Part shown: piece after piece, positions 21,901 to 33,146 of the stretch
How positions within the stretch are numbered: position 1 is the stretch's first letter
Layout: every line of letters begins with the position of its first letter
Assembly (NCBI RefSeq): GCF_910594005.1
Contig: NC_057820.1
Span: forward strand, 4,159,001 to 4,223,000
From: Cervus elaphus
Taxonomy: Eukaryota > Chordata > Mammalia > Artiodactyla > Cervidae
Length of the DNA: 64,000 bases
Direction of reading: 5' to 3'
Position numbers and translations under genes: made by a program
The notes under the pieces: model-generated
What the model saw: only the letters and a program-made list of their open reading frames with translations
The model's database searches: none
What the model was told of the DNA's origin: nothing

Positions 21901-24900
21901 TGCTCATCTTCTGTAGAAGATGTCATGGGTAATTTGATAGTGTGCATGCTCAGTCACTCAGTCGTGTCCAACTCTGTGACCCCATGGACTGTAGCTCACC
22001 AGGCCCCTCTGTCCATGGGAGCATCCTGGAAAGAAGACTGGAGTAGGTTGCCATTTCCTCCTCCAGAGAATCTTGCCAACTGATGGATCGCACCCAAGAT
22101 TCCTGTGTCTCCTGCATTGGCAGGCAGGTTCTTTACCACCGAGCCACCTGGGAAACCCTGTCAATTTGATCGTGATCATATTAAATCTGTAGATTGTTTT
22201 GGGCATTGTGGCCATTTTAACAATGTTAATTCTTCCAAGAAGAGCATGAAATATCTTTCCATTTCTTTGAATCATTTTCGATTTCCTTCACTCATGGTTT
22301 ATAGTTCTCAGCATATGTCTTTCACCTCCTTGTCAGGTTTATTCCTAAGTTTTCTATTACTTGATGTGATTTTAAAGGATATTGCTCTTTACATTCTCCT
22401 TCTGATATTTCATTGTTAATGTAAAAAAAATTTGGCCAATTTCTGTATATTAATCTTATATCCTGATATCTTGCTGAATTCATTTATTCTAGTAGTTTTT
22501 GTGTGGAGTCTCAGGGCTTTCAATATGTATTGTATTGTGTCATCTGTATATACTGACAATTTTATCTCTTCTTGTGGCTGAGACTTCCAGTACTATGTTG
22601 ACTAAAGTGGTAAGAGTGGGCATCCTTGTGAATGGATGTTGGATCATACCGTTTTTCTTCATCTATTGAGATGATCATGTGGTTTTTGTCTTTTTTTCTT
22701 GTTGACGTGGTGTATCTCATTGATTGATTTGGATATGTTGAACTATCATTATGACCCTGGGATGAATCCATCTTGGTCACGGTGTATGATCTTTTTTATG
22801 TGTTGCTAATTTCCATTTGCTAATATTTTGTTGAGCATTTTTGCATCTATATTCATCAAGGATATTGGCCTGTAATTTATTATTTTTTTCAGTACTGTCT
22901 TTTCTTTGATTTTTGTATCGGGGTAATGGTGGCTTCATAGAATGTCTTTGGGAGTGTTCCTTCCTCTTCATTCTTTTCAAAGAGTTTGAGAAGAATTGGT
23001 AGAAGTTCTTTCTATGTTTGATAGAATTCACCTGTGAAGCCATCTGGTCCTGGACTTTTGTTTGTAGGAAATTTCTTTTAACTACACAATCTATTGCACG
23101 TCTAGTTATCAGTTTGTTCAGATTATCTGTATCTTCTTGATTCAGTTTTGGTGGGCTGCATCTTTGTAGGAACTTGTTTGTGTCTTCTAGGTTGTCAGGT
23201 TTGTTGGCATATAATTAATTGTTCATAATAGTCTCAATGTTTTTTATTTCTGTGGTATCAGTTGTGGTTTCTCTTTCATTTCTTATTTTCTTTATTTGGA
23301 TCCTCTCCCTTTTCTTGGTGAGCCAATTTTTGTTTTTGTTTTTTAATCTCTAGTTTCTCTCTGATCTTTATTTCCTTGCTTCTGTTGACTTCAGGTTTTG
23401 TTTCTTATTTTTCTAATTCTTTTAGGTGGCAGGTTGGGTTGTTTTGAGATCTTTCTTGTTTCTTAAAGAACTCCTGTATCACTGTGAACTTCCCTCTAAA
23501 AACTGCTTTTGCTGCATCCTGTAGACTTTGTATGCTTGTGTTTCATTGTCATTTGTCCCTAGGTAATTTTTAATTTCTGCTTTAATTTCATTGTTGACCC
23601 ATTGATATTTTAGTAGCTTGTTGTTTAATTCCATGTAGTTGGGTTTTTTGGTTTTGTTTTTTCCATTTCTTTTTCTGGGGCTTGATACCTAGGTTCATGC
23701 AGTTGAGGTCAGAAAAGACGCTGGAAATAATTTCTGTTCTGTTAAACTTGTTGAGGCTTGTTTTTGTGCCCCAGCGTGTGGTCATCCTAGAAAAGGCTCC
23801 GTGTGCACTTGAACGTGTATTCTGTTTTTCTGGATGGAATATCTTGAGCATATCAGTTAAGTCTGACTGTTCTGTTGTATCATTTTGGATCCCTGTTGCC
23901 TTATTGACTTTCTGTCTAGCTCTGTCCATTGATGTGAGCGGGGCAGTAAAGTCCTACTGTTGTATTCCTATAAAGTTTCTCACTTTACGTCTGTTAGCAT
24001 TTGTTTTATGTACTTTGGGTGCTCTTGTGTTGGGTACATAGATGTTGAGGAATATATCTTCTTGTGTTGATTTTTAATATCATGTAGTGTTTTTCTTTAT
24101 CTGTGTTTATAGCTTCTGTTGTGATGTCTGTTTTGTCTGATGAATATTGTGGCCCCCCCCCCCCCACTTTCTTATTTCCCTTTGCATGAAGTATCTTTTT
24201 CTCTGTCCCCTCAACTTTCAGCCTGTGTGTGTCCTTTGGTTAAAGTAGGTCTCTGGTAGACTGTGTATTGTAGTTTGATGTATATTTGTTTTTTGTATTG
24301 TGCTTGTTGTCTTTTTGGGTTTTGTAAATCTGTTGTGTGTTGTTGATTTGTGGTTACCCTGTGTTTCAAGTATGTTAATCTCTTCTATATCTGCTTGCTT
24401 TAGACTGGTAGTCATATAGGCTCAAACATAGTCTAGGAAAAACAAGTCAACATTTTTTGACTCCTTCCCCGTACTTTATGATTTTGATGTTGTCTTTTAC
24501 ATTTTTAGTGTTTACCCTTCAGATATTCATTGTGGTTGTCATTGATTTCACAGAAATTTTTTTTTTTTTCAATCTCTGTACTGACTTTAAGTGATTCACT
24601 TTACAGTTGGGTTTTCTCTTGCTTATAGCTTCTTCTTTTCTACTTAGAGAAGACTTTTCAATGTTTCTTTTAGCATAGGTTTAGTATTACTGTACTCAAA
24701 GTACAAAGAGTTTTTGCTTGTCTAAAATGTTCTTTGTCTCCTTCTAAATGATAGTCTTGCTGGGTAGAGTATCAGGTCGCAGATTTTTCCCTTTCAGGAC
24801 TTTGAATACATCTTGCCACTCCCTTTTGGCCGCAGTGTTTCTGTGGAGAAATCGGCTGATAGCTATGTGGGAATTCCCTTATAGTTAACTCTCTTTTTTT

Positions 24901-27900
24901 TTTTTTGCTCTTTAGAATCCTCTCTTTAACTGTTGCCATTTCAATTGATTTTTTTTTTAATGTGGACCATTTTTAAAGTCTTCATTAAATTTGTTACAAT
25001 ATTGTTTCTATTTTGTTTTTTTCACTTAAAGAGGTGGGATTTTAGCTCCCTGATCAGGAATTGAACCCACACCTGCTACATTGTAAGGTATAGTCTTAAC
25101 TCGCTGGACCACCAGGAAAGTGCCCAGCCATGATGTATTCAAATACATTTTCATCCCCCGCCCCTTTTTCTTTTCTACTAGAATCCCTATACGTTGGCAA
25201 ACTTTAAATTATCCGGTACTTCTCTTATGTTGCTTTCATATTTTTTCATTTGGCTTTCTTGTCTGCTGTTCTGATTGGGTGATTTCCATTATTCTGCCTT
25301 CCAGATTTCTTATTTGTTAGGAGAAACAATTACCTACTGTGGTCTTGGAGGGCTTTTGTGTGTGTGTGTGTATTTGTGCGGGAGCCTCCCTGTGTAGTAG
25401 CCTGAGTGGGTCTACCATTTTTGGAGCAAGACCTGCTTTTATAGAATAGGTGCTGCTGGGTGTCCTGGCCACTGTCCCACTGATGGGGGGTGTGACTGGT
25501 TGAGCAGGGCCTCCCCTCTACTCCATGGTTGTCACGGCCCTGTCAGGGGAAGGGTCTGCTCCCTCCTGGTCGGAGTGGACACCCCCAGGTCTGTTTCTGA
25601 GCTGCAGAGTGAGGTGGGCGGGAGTGAGCGCTCCCTCTGGGAGGGGAGCCGCTGAACACCCCTCCACTGCAGCTGTCTACCGGGGAGCGTGCTGCCGCCT
25701 GTTATGCGTGCTCAGTCGTGTCCGACTCCGCGGCCCCGTAGACAGACTGCAGCCCACCAGGCTCCTCTGTCCATGGAATTCTCCAGGCAGGAATACTGGA
25801 GTGGGTTGCCATGCTCTCCTCCAGGGGACCCTCCTGACCCAGGGATCGAACCTGCGTCTCCTGCCTCAACAGGCGGATTCTTTACTGCTGACCCACCAGG
25901 GAAGCCCTCCCATTCCCCGGGCTCACAGAGTATGCTGTTGTCACGCTGCCCTCAGCCCCACCTCCACCGTGGGAACGCAGGCAGGCAGCCCTGGCGTGTC
26001 CCACTGCCGTGTTCCCAAAGCTACCAATGCAGACCTCCTGGAGCCCAGACCCAGCCTTGCCTTCATGGGCATGCCCACCAAGTGCACAGATTCAGGCCTT
26101 AGTAGGCCGGGACTGTCCCAGCCACGAGCACCAGGCCCCTCGGATGCCCCACAGATGCCGCTGAGCCTACAGAGCTGGGGCTTGGCCTGGGTTTAGATCC
26201 GCGCCTGCGTGGGGGTGATCGGCCGGCACCGGCGGGCTCCCAGGGCTCCGAGAGGCCGCGCTCCACAGGCCCTCTGACCAGCGCGCCTTCTGCAGACGCG
26301 CTTTGCTCTCGGTGCCGTCAGCTCCGCTCCTGTTTTCCTCCCTGTCTTTGGTCGTCCCCTGCCCTGGCTGCGTGCCTGCTGCCCTCTACATGTCCCCGTT
26401 CTCTCATCACCCCCCACTGGCCTGCCCTCCGACAGGGCTGAGTGCTGTCCACACACAGGTGAGCTGCCAGGTCAGGCCTTTCTTCTCCATTCTAGGCCTG
26501 GATGTCTCAGAGGTATTTTAAACTGAATTCTCCCCTCTGTGCTTTTCTTCCTCGTTTGAGTAAATGATACTATTGCCTGCACAGGTGTTCAGGTCAGTCA
26601 TCTGAAACCACGCTCCCCTCTCACCCCGGGGGTGGGGACGGCTGGCCTGCACTCCCACCCCCCTCCACCGCCTGCTGCACTCTGCCCAGGCCAGCTTCAG
26701 CTCCCACGTTAGCTCCACACCCTTGGCAGAGTGGCGTCAGCTCCCCTCTGCCCAGTCCACCACCGCCCCGGAGCCGTCAGCTCCTCTGGGTTTGCGTCAT
26801 CTTGGTGGACGGGCGCCCTGGGCTCCCGGAATGCGTGGCTCACTCCTGACTCTCAGTCCGCACCGCAGGCTCAGGAAGCCATGTCCCTGCGGTTAATGGT
26901 CCTCAGCACTCACGAGGGCTCCTTCCTGGAAGTATAATTGGTAATTGTCTCTCACTGTGGCGATCGTGCCCTGCGTGTCTCAGACCAACACTCCACGTGG
27001 GCAGACGTTTCCCCAGCAGCTCGAACGAGGGGTTAGTCCTTAATAGATGCTCACATTTTTATTGGATGGGTAGACTTTTTTATTTCACTTTACAGCAACT
27101 GGGTGAAAATACTGTGTAAAAAAAGAGAAGCTGTAAACAAGCATTGCCTCTTCAAAGCATAGAACCTTTGAAACTTGAGAAGACTTGAGCCGGTTGTGCT
27201 GGAGCCTCGAGGTTGCTGCGCTGCGGGGGAGGGGGCGCCTCTCCTCAGCCCCAGCTTCCTGCATCCAGCATCTGAAGGGTTGTCTTGAAACCACAGACGT
27301 TTGTGTTTATATAAAATTTTTTTAACTGTTATTTCTTCTGTTAGATTAAGGCTTGGGGCGTGTCCTGGTAACTTTGACCTCATGGTGCCCAGTAATGGCT
27401 AATGTTTATCGAGCACTTACAGTGTTCTAGGCGCTGTGATGTGAGTGACTTCCTGTCCTCGTAAGCTCGCTGTGTGTTGGGTACTGTTGTCCCTGTTCTA
27501 TAACCAGAGCAGCTTCAACCCAGGGGGGTTCCGCACGGTCACAGGGCTGTCCGGTGACAGCCGGGGGCATGGCTGCGGCCGGCAGCTGAGGTGGCGGGCC
27601 GGCCCCGCCCTGCCGGCCCCGGCTGTGGCAGGGAGGCGCTCGGGAGCCTGTGTGTCCCCTCGGTCTGGAGCAGGACTCGGGGTTTTCAGTCTGGCTCTGC
27701 AGCTTTTCAGCTGCCTGTCTTTACACCTCATTGGCTTTTGTCTAAACCTCGGGAAAGTGTTTTTTTTGTTTAATCCAGCCCATTTAAATTCTAGGACAAA
27801 CTAGTGATTTGAAAACAGGTGTGTGACAGAAGGACTTCCCAGGTGGCTCAGTGGTAGGGAATCGACCTGCCGCTGCAGGAGACGCGGGTTGAGTCTCTGG

Positions 27901-28458
27901 GTCGGGAAGATCCCGGGGAGAAGGGAATGGCAGTCCCCTCCAGTCTTCTTGTCTGGAGACTCCCTCGGACAGAGGCGCCTGGAGGGCTGCAGTCCCCGGG
28001 GTCGCAAGAGTAGGACACGACTGTGAGCACGCACACAAGGAGGGCTTGTGGCTTGCGCGGCCTGCGCAGTTGACGCAGGGTGCAGTGACGGTCTCCCTTA
28101 ACCTGGCGCAGGCATCCAGGGCTTCTGCAAGGACCTGCTGGAAGTGGCGGACATCTTGGAGAAGGCCACACAGTGCGTCCCGAAGGAGGAGATTCGAGAC
28201 GACAACCCCCACCTGAAGAACCTCTACGAGGGGCTCGTGATGACCGAAGTCCAGATCCAGAAGGTGTTCACGAAGCACGGCCTGCTCCGGCTGGACCCCC
28301 TGGGCGCCAAGTTCGACCCGTACGAGCATGAGGCGCTGTTCCACACGCCGGTCGAGGGGAAGGAGCCGGGCACGGTGGCGCTGGTGAACAAAGTGGGCTA
28401 CAAGCTGCATGGGCGCACCCTGAGGCCCGCCCTGGTGGGGGTGGTGAAGGAGGCCTAG
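15893..28458 (+). CDS. GRPEL1: GrpE protein homolog 1, mitochondrial (whole gene, join of 4 exons)
   Basis: The coding exons 15893-15954, 18947-19109, 21008-21089 and 28112-28458 join in frame (654 nt) to a 217-residue protein, the length I recall for human GRPEL1. It is the nucleotide-exchange factor of matrix HSP70 (HSPA9): it releases ADP and so drives TIM23/PAM protein import and folding. Exon 1 encodes an Arg-rich, acid-free presequence (MAARCVRLARRSLPAFALSL). Exons 2-3 give the charged helical dimerisation stalk (about residues 55-102). Exon 4 gives the four-helix and beta-wing part that contacts HSP70, including the GrpE signature FDPYEHEALFHTP. All splice sites are GT-AG. The ATG has G at -3 and +4. 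No frame damage is seen. Similarity to the human protein, from memory, is very high. Confidence 0.97.
16404..16668 (+). mobile_element. BovB LINE 3' end (intron 1)
   Basis: 265-bp 5'-truncated copy from 'gctgatcctgaagctgaaac' to 'gactgagcgactgaactgaa'. Confidence 0.92.
16974..17190 (-). mobile_element. Bov-tA SINE (intron 1)
   Basis: Antisense copy: 'ggatttcccaggtggcgctg' on the minus strand through the Bov-A body. Diverged at 16985-17025. Confidence 0.9.
17523..17745 (-). mobile_element. BovB LINE 3' tail (intron 1)
   Basis: Antisense 3'-terminal fragment beginning 'ttgttgttcagttgctcagt' and ending near 'ccagtgaatcagctcttcac'. The (TTG)n start is the reverse complement of the CAA tail. Confidence 0.9.
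18947..19109 (+). CDS. GRPEL1: GRPEL1 coding exon 2
   Basis: 163 nt; acceptor cttcag/gtcttc, donor accatg/gtaagg. Encodes the end of the presequence, the acidic mature N-terminus (KQKNNGQNLEEDAGQ) and the start of the long helix (EEKVKLEEQLKETM). Confidence 0.95.
19502..20142 (-). mobile_element. BovB LINE 3' end, antisense
   Basis: About 640 bp. On the minus strand it includes a piece of the RT C-terminal frame (19807-20121, broken upstream) followed by the conserved 3' region and tail. Dead copy. Confidence 0.92.
20143..20345 (-). repeat. MIR SINE
   Basis: 'gcactgtgctagggctttgc', 'atgaggaaactgaggcccag' and 'cttcccaaggtcacc' are in antisense MIR order. One of the better-preserved copies in the window. 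Confidence 0.75.
21008..21089 (+). CDS. GRPEL1: GRPEL1 coding exon 3
   Basis: 82 nt; acceptor tttaaag/gaa, donor tatg/gtaact. Encodes EKYKRALADTENLRQRSQKL and the VEEAKLY stretch of the helical stalk. Ends after the first base of a Gly codon. Confidence 0.95.
21939..22162 (-). mobile_element. Bov-tA SINE nested in L1
   Basis: Flanked by the 8-bp repeat aatttgat at 21931-21938 and 22163-22170. L1 similarity resumes directly after it. Confidence 0.9.
24950..25122 (-). mobile_element. CHR-type tRNA SINE nested in L1
   Basis: 'ttagctccctgatcaggaat' and 'taactcgctggaccaccagg' are the antisense tRNA-like head. The left part ('aagtcttcattaaatttgtt') is the SINE 3' body with a T-rich end. Confidence 0.75.
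25704..25907 (-). mobile_element. Bov-tA SINE (intron 3)
   Basis: Complete antisense copy from 'gtgctcagtcgtgtccgact' to 'ccaccagggaagccc'. CpG-rich, hence fairly young. Confidence 0.93.
27391..27530 (-). repeat. MIR SINE fragment
   Basis: 'taatgtttatcgagcactta' and 'gtgttctaggcgctg' are the antisense MIR 3' end. Confidence 0.7.
27833..28035 (+). mobile_element. Bov-tA SINE next to GRPEL1 exon 4
   Basis: Sense copy from 'gacttcccaggtggctcagt' to 'aggacacgactgtgagcac'. It ends about 76 bp upstream of the exon 4 acceptor boundary, near the region that must hold the branch point. Confidence 0.92.
28112..28458 (+). CDS. GRPEL1: GRPEL1 coding exon 4
   Basis: 347 nt; acceptor ggcgcag/gcatcc, stop TAG at 28456-28458. 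Encodes residues 103-217: the helical bundle (FCKDLLEVADILEKATQCVP) and the beta-wing ending GRTLRPALVGVVKEA. GC content is high compared with exons 2-3. Confidence 0.97.
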
Positions 28459-29230
28459 CGGCCCGCGGGCGCCAGCGCCATCTCACCCGCCGACTCTCCA
28501 GGGCGGGTTTGTCTTTCCTCACCTATGAATACTCTTGACCCTTTCCTAAACCTTGCTGCAAGGCTTTGGTAACCGGCGGCTCCACAGGAAAGCCAGCCAC
28601 TTGCGCAGCTGCGTTAACTAACTGGAATACGGGAGCCTGTCTGTCCGTTGATTTTTAACACACGTTCCGCGTGCTTACGGAACAGGCTGCAGGGACGCTA
28701 CTGGACTCTGGGGTATCACGAAAAACACTGTGTCTGCTCAGACTCTGGCGACGTCAGAGTGTTTCAAGTAAATAAAAGGCCTTCAGGAACCACGTCTGCT
28801 GGCTGGCCGAGCCGGCTGCTGTGCGTCCCGCGCGTCTCACTGGCCGGCGCGCTCCCGGCATGCTTGGCTTTCCCTCGGGCAGTGGCGGGGAGCGCTGGGG
28901 GCGGTGTGTGGCCCTTGGTGACAAACGTGACTTGAGTTCCTTTATCATCAGTAACCACCTGCCTGCCGAGAACCTCACACCTCTGTATTTTGCCCCATTT
29001 CGGAAGGTGACAGAGTCAGTTACCATTGTCCTGTTTCGTTTGCCTCTGGAAGTGTTTAAATCTATACCCAGCTAGTGACCAGTGACCTAACGGTGTTTCC
29101 CCTAGTAAGATGGAGTTTCCTAGAGAAACCTGAGGACTCTGTGCTTGGTATATTTTAAATGTTACATTTTATTTAAGAGGATTAAAGCCCTGATGTTATT
29201 TTCCTACGTTCTGGTAGCTGTTCTGTGTGC
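28459..29230 (+). other. GRPEL1: GRPEL1 3'UTR (putative) with poly(A) signals
   Basis: The first canonical AATAAA after the stop is at 28771-28776 (3'UTR about 330 nt). A second candidate, ATTAAA at 29181-29186, is followed by T/GT-rich sequence (tgttctgtgtgctttgatgg), typical of a cleavage region. Which is used cannot be decided from sequence. Confidence 0.55.
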
Positions 29231-30600
29231 TTTGATGGCGGAGATCCTCACGGAAGGACAGTGTGACGTAGCTCTCCGGGTCTCTGCTCAGACACTGCAG
29301 CTGTGTGCCTGATGCCCAGACGTGTTGGCTCGTGTTCCGGAAGGGCGAGTGGCTTCCTCCTGGGCTTCCCCTGGCTGGTGCTGGCGGCCAGTGCTCGGGG
29401 CAGGCCTGGGTCCGCCCCCGACCGTGAGAGGACCACGGACGCTCAGGAGCAGCACCATCAGGGACACGTGACCGGCGACCACTGACCCTGTGATGCTCGC
29501 CTTAGGACCCTGCTTCCCTCACGTTAAGGGAAAAACTGAATGACTGAGGTTCTGTTAAAAGTACCAGAGAAAAAGTAACCTTCTGCTCTCTTTGCTTCTG
29601 AGGGGTACTTCAGGGACTGAAGATCAGTACAGTTACATCTATTTACTGCATAAAGATGGGGGGCACTCAAGTTTGAAAGGTATAGGTAATAATCCCATCA
29701 TTAAAATTGCAAAGAAATTTCCCCTTTTTAAGTTGCTTTAAATTATTTGGTCAAAAGCATAGCCCAGGGATTTCCCTGGTGGTCCAGTGGCTGAGAATCC
29801 ACCTCCCGATGAATGGGACTCGGGTTTGATCCCTAGTTGGGCAACTAAGATCCCACATGCCACGGGGCAACTAAGCCACAACTAGAGACTCCATGCTCTG
29901 CAGGGAAACATCCCGCCTGCTGCAGCTACAACCTGAGGCAGCCAACTAAATAAATGTTAAAATACATACACGTATACATATAAAAAGGCCTAGTCCAGAA
30001 CTAAAGGCGGTAGAGTGCCCTGAGGAAACCACGCCAGGAGTCACGCTCGCTTTGACACCGCGGCTGTGGGCACACGGTTTTGTCTCTGGCTGCATCTGTA
30101 TGCTGAGCGTGAGTAATTCTCACACTAGTTTCTGTGCGTGTCCCCTCTCATCCCTTTTCAGCTGCAGCTGCTAAAAGGTGCTAAACCCAGAGACGGTCTG
30201 GCCTCAATGGGAACTGTTTCCTGTTCACTCATCCACAGTCACCACTAACAGGAAAACACGGACCGTGTCCATGCTGACACCGCAGTCAGAGGCCCGCGGG
30301 CTGCACTTGCGTCGGGTTCCCGACTTCTCCCTAACTGCGGCCTGGATTCGTTCCTCCATGTAGGTCACGGAGCTGCACTGTCTCCTCACCATAGACTTCC
30401 GCAGCCTGGCTCCACGGAAGCTCTGGGTGTTTCATTCCTTTCTGGGAAGGAGCGCTGGCCTGAAGGGCTTTTCTGCCTAACAGTTTGGAGGGAAAACGGG
30501 CGCGATGACCAAGAGCCACACTAAGATCCTGATGCTGAGGACTGGCTCGCACCACCCACGAGACTGAAAAGCTGTGGCTGAGGGGCAGGCAGTAAAGAGC
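29231..30600. other. GRPEL1-TADA2B tail-to-tail interval
   Basis: Holds a CHR-type SINE (29768-29985) and otherwise unassigned sequence. No exon recognised. Confidence 0.5.
29768..29985 (+). mobile_element. CHR-type tRNA SINE
   Basis: 'ggatttccctggtggtccag' head, 'aactaagatcccacatgcca' body, and an A/T-rich tail from about 29946. Confidence 0.85.
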
Positions 30601-33146
30601 ACGCCGTGACACTGTCTGGTTCTCAACCTGTTTAATGTGTAAAAGGGAAAAAGGCGGTAGGCAGAGTTTCGGTCTGAATACATTCTCGGAATGCTGGCCA
30701 TCCAGAGCATCGTTCTGAACAGCTGATTATCTTCTGACTCGAGAGAGTTTTAGTTTTGAAAAGACCTAATTCCATGGGATCATTGGTGACTCATTTATCA
30801 TAAGAATTAAATACAGAAATTTAAAGGCTCCGAGCAAACAGCAGGGGCGGGACTAATGCAACAGTAATAGCTGGAGTTGATGGGACAAGAGGCAACCAAT
30901 CATAAAATTACTTTTCCCTTGTAACAAAGGGTTCACACTTTTAACATAAATTATACATTCATTATGGTGTTTAAAAACAGTCAAGCCTAAATAAATTCTT
31001 CATACCATCGAGAAAAGACACACACACTGAAAACCTGCTTAAGCACAGAACTTCTTGTCTGACAGTTCTGGGCCGGGGCCACGCACATTTTACAGGGAGC
31101 TTTTGCTTCTCAAGCTTAGTGAAAGTCTGGCAATCATTTTGTATAAAAATAGGACTTAAATTTAAAACCTCACCAAACTAGGAATCTGATGTAGAAAATC
31201 GGTCACACTGGAGTGGCTAAAGCTCACAGTTCGCACTTCAGCCCGCGTCCCAGTGACCTGCGAGGCCCCGCCCCGCGTGTCCGAAGCCTTGGGGGGCCCA
31301 AGTCCCTGAAGCGCTAGCGGGTTCCCCGGGGGGCGCTGCGCTGCTGCTCCAGGAACCCTGGCTGAGAACCCCTGGAGGGACGTAGCACCGTCTCCGCCTC
31401 TGCTCGGCGCAGACCGTGTCCACACTCTCAGCAGCCGTGGTTACCCTGCGGGTGGCGCTCAAACGTGACGCCACCACCCGCTGCTTTCCGGTCAGGTCGC
31501 GGGGAGTGCTGCTCTGCCAGCATGCGACGCGGTTTACACCCATAGCCACGGACGACTTGTTTGAGCGTCAGGCACTCAGTCCGACTCTCTGCAACTCTGT
31601 GGACGGTGGCCCGCCAAGGCTCCTCTGTCCGTGGGGGTTCTCCAAGGCAAGAATACTGGAATGGGTTGCCATTTCCTTCTCCAGATCTTCCCGACCCAAG
31701 GATTGAACCCAGGTCTCCTGCATTGCAACTGGGTACCATCTGAGTCACCAGGGAAGCCCCCAATATACTTGAAGTGTATATTTAATGCTGGAAGTTCACC
31801 CTAGGGGACAGACAGAAGGATGTGAAAGGAAAAGGCACCATAATTAAGCCGTCCTTGGAAATGATGAGGTTTTTTTTTTTCCTTTTTTCTCAAACACCTT
31901 CACTTCAGTGTAACTTCAAGCCCAAGCATTCTGGGAGGTAAACAGTCTGGTAGCTACGACGGATGAGAGGCAGGATGCGCCTCAGGACGACTGGAGGAGC
32001 ACTGGGGTCTGGCCACTCCATGGACTCTACAGCAGAGCCTTGGACACAAGAGCCCCGGGCAGCTGGAGGACACATGACTCCTCAGGTTCCCGCAGAAGGC
32101 GCCATGCCCGTCACGGAAGGGCACCCCTGAGAGCCTCTCTGAACCCGGCTGGGCAGAGCCACGCCGGAGTCTGGCTCAAGGCGGCGGCCCCGAGAAGCAG
32201 TGCCCAGGCCTCCAGGCCACAGGGGTCCCTCTTGCCTAGCCCAGCGCCTGACACCACAAAAGACAAGACATGTGGCCAGTCTCAGAGAAAGAGGGGCTTG
32301 CCACTGGGGTGAGAACCCTGGAAGGAGCTGACCCAAAACCCAGAACTCTCAACTCTCAGTGAACTTCATTTAAAATGAGTTCTTCCAAGTAAAACACACG
32401 GCCAAGTTCTAAGCACAGCAAGAAGCACCTCCAGGGGAGGAGGCCCCGCATCCCCCCCAGACACCGCGGTGAGCTCCCTCAAAGTGCCACCGCCAACCGT
32501 CGTGGGGAAGCTCAGTTCGGCCAAACCATTCACCACCAAATTCCTCCAGGCCAGTCCCTAGGGATGCCCGACCCGCCCTTTCCCGGCCTCTTCTCCTGCG
32601 CGGCCGGCGCCCTCCACCTAAAGTGCCACCTGCCCGCCACCACCGAGGGCAGCCGCGCGGAGCTCAGGTCACAGGGGTGAGCTGGCGGCCGGCAGGGAAG
32701 AGCTCCCCTCCGCCCATCTCACAGTCCTGTACCACTGGGAAGCAACAAAAAAAAAAAGTAAATTTCCCGATCTCATCATCATGTGTCCACACTCAACACT
32801 TAAAGGCAAATCCTCATCTTAAAGTACTACGTTTAGGGATTCAGTTAAAATATACATGGGTTTTGTCTTCCCCTTGATCCGACTGTTGCTATTGCTTCTT
32901 CAGAGGACCGTAAAAAGAATTGATACCCTAAAAAAAGAACTCGATTTGTTTAAAAAAAAGAGCAACAATGCGGGGTAGGGGTGGGGGTGGGGGGGGCGGA
33001 AAAGCGTTTCCTCTCCCCCTCCTGCCCACCCCGTTTCGTTTTGGCTCACAAATTTTTTTTTTTCCCTCTTCGCTGTCGGTGTGCTCTCGCGGCGACTATC
33101 CTCCATCTGTCCATCCGTCCATCCCGGGCGCTCCGGGCGGCGGGCT
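30601..33146 (-). other. TADA2B: TADA2B 3'UTR (putative)
   Basis: Sequence downstream of the TADA2B stop on the minus strand. An ATTAAA signal on the minus strand at 30631-30636 would give a 3'UTR of about 2.5 kb; another ATTAAA is at 31781-31786. A Bov-tA lies within. The 3' end is inferred, not proved. Confidence 0.4.
31562..31760 (-). mobile_element. Bov-tA SINE
   Basis: Antisense copy ending 'gagtcaccagggaagcccc'. If the longer TADA2B 3'UTR is used, this element is transcribed in its sense direction within that message. Confidence 0.9.

Larger units (their letters stand above)
21716..25325 (-). mobile_element. L1 LINE, antisense, with two nested SINEs
   Basis: About 3.2 kb of L1 sequence excluding the insertions. 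The 3' end lies at the left ('ttattgaagtatatagttga'). It is followed by ORF2-like sequence read in antisense (for example 'gtcctggacttttgtttgta' and 'aatttcattgttgacccatt'). Many stops and frameshifts are present, so it is dead. A Bov-tA (21939-22162) and a CHR-type SINE (24950-25122) interrupt it, so it predates both. A C-run lies at 24153-24165. Confidence 0.85.
21090..28111 (+). other. GRPEL1: GRPEL1 intron 3 (7.0 kb)
   Basis: The largest intron, enlarged by an antisense L1 with nested SINEs, two further Bov-tA copies, a TG microsatellite (about 25361-25374) and a MIR. No additional exon is recognised. Confidence 0.85.
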
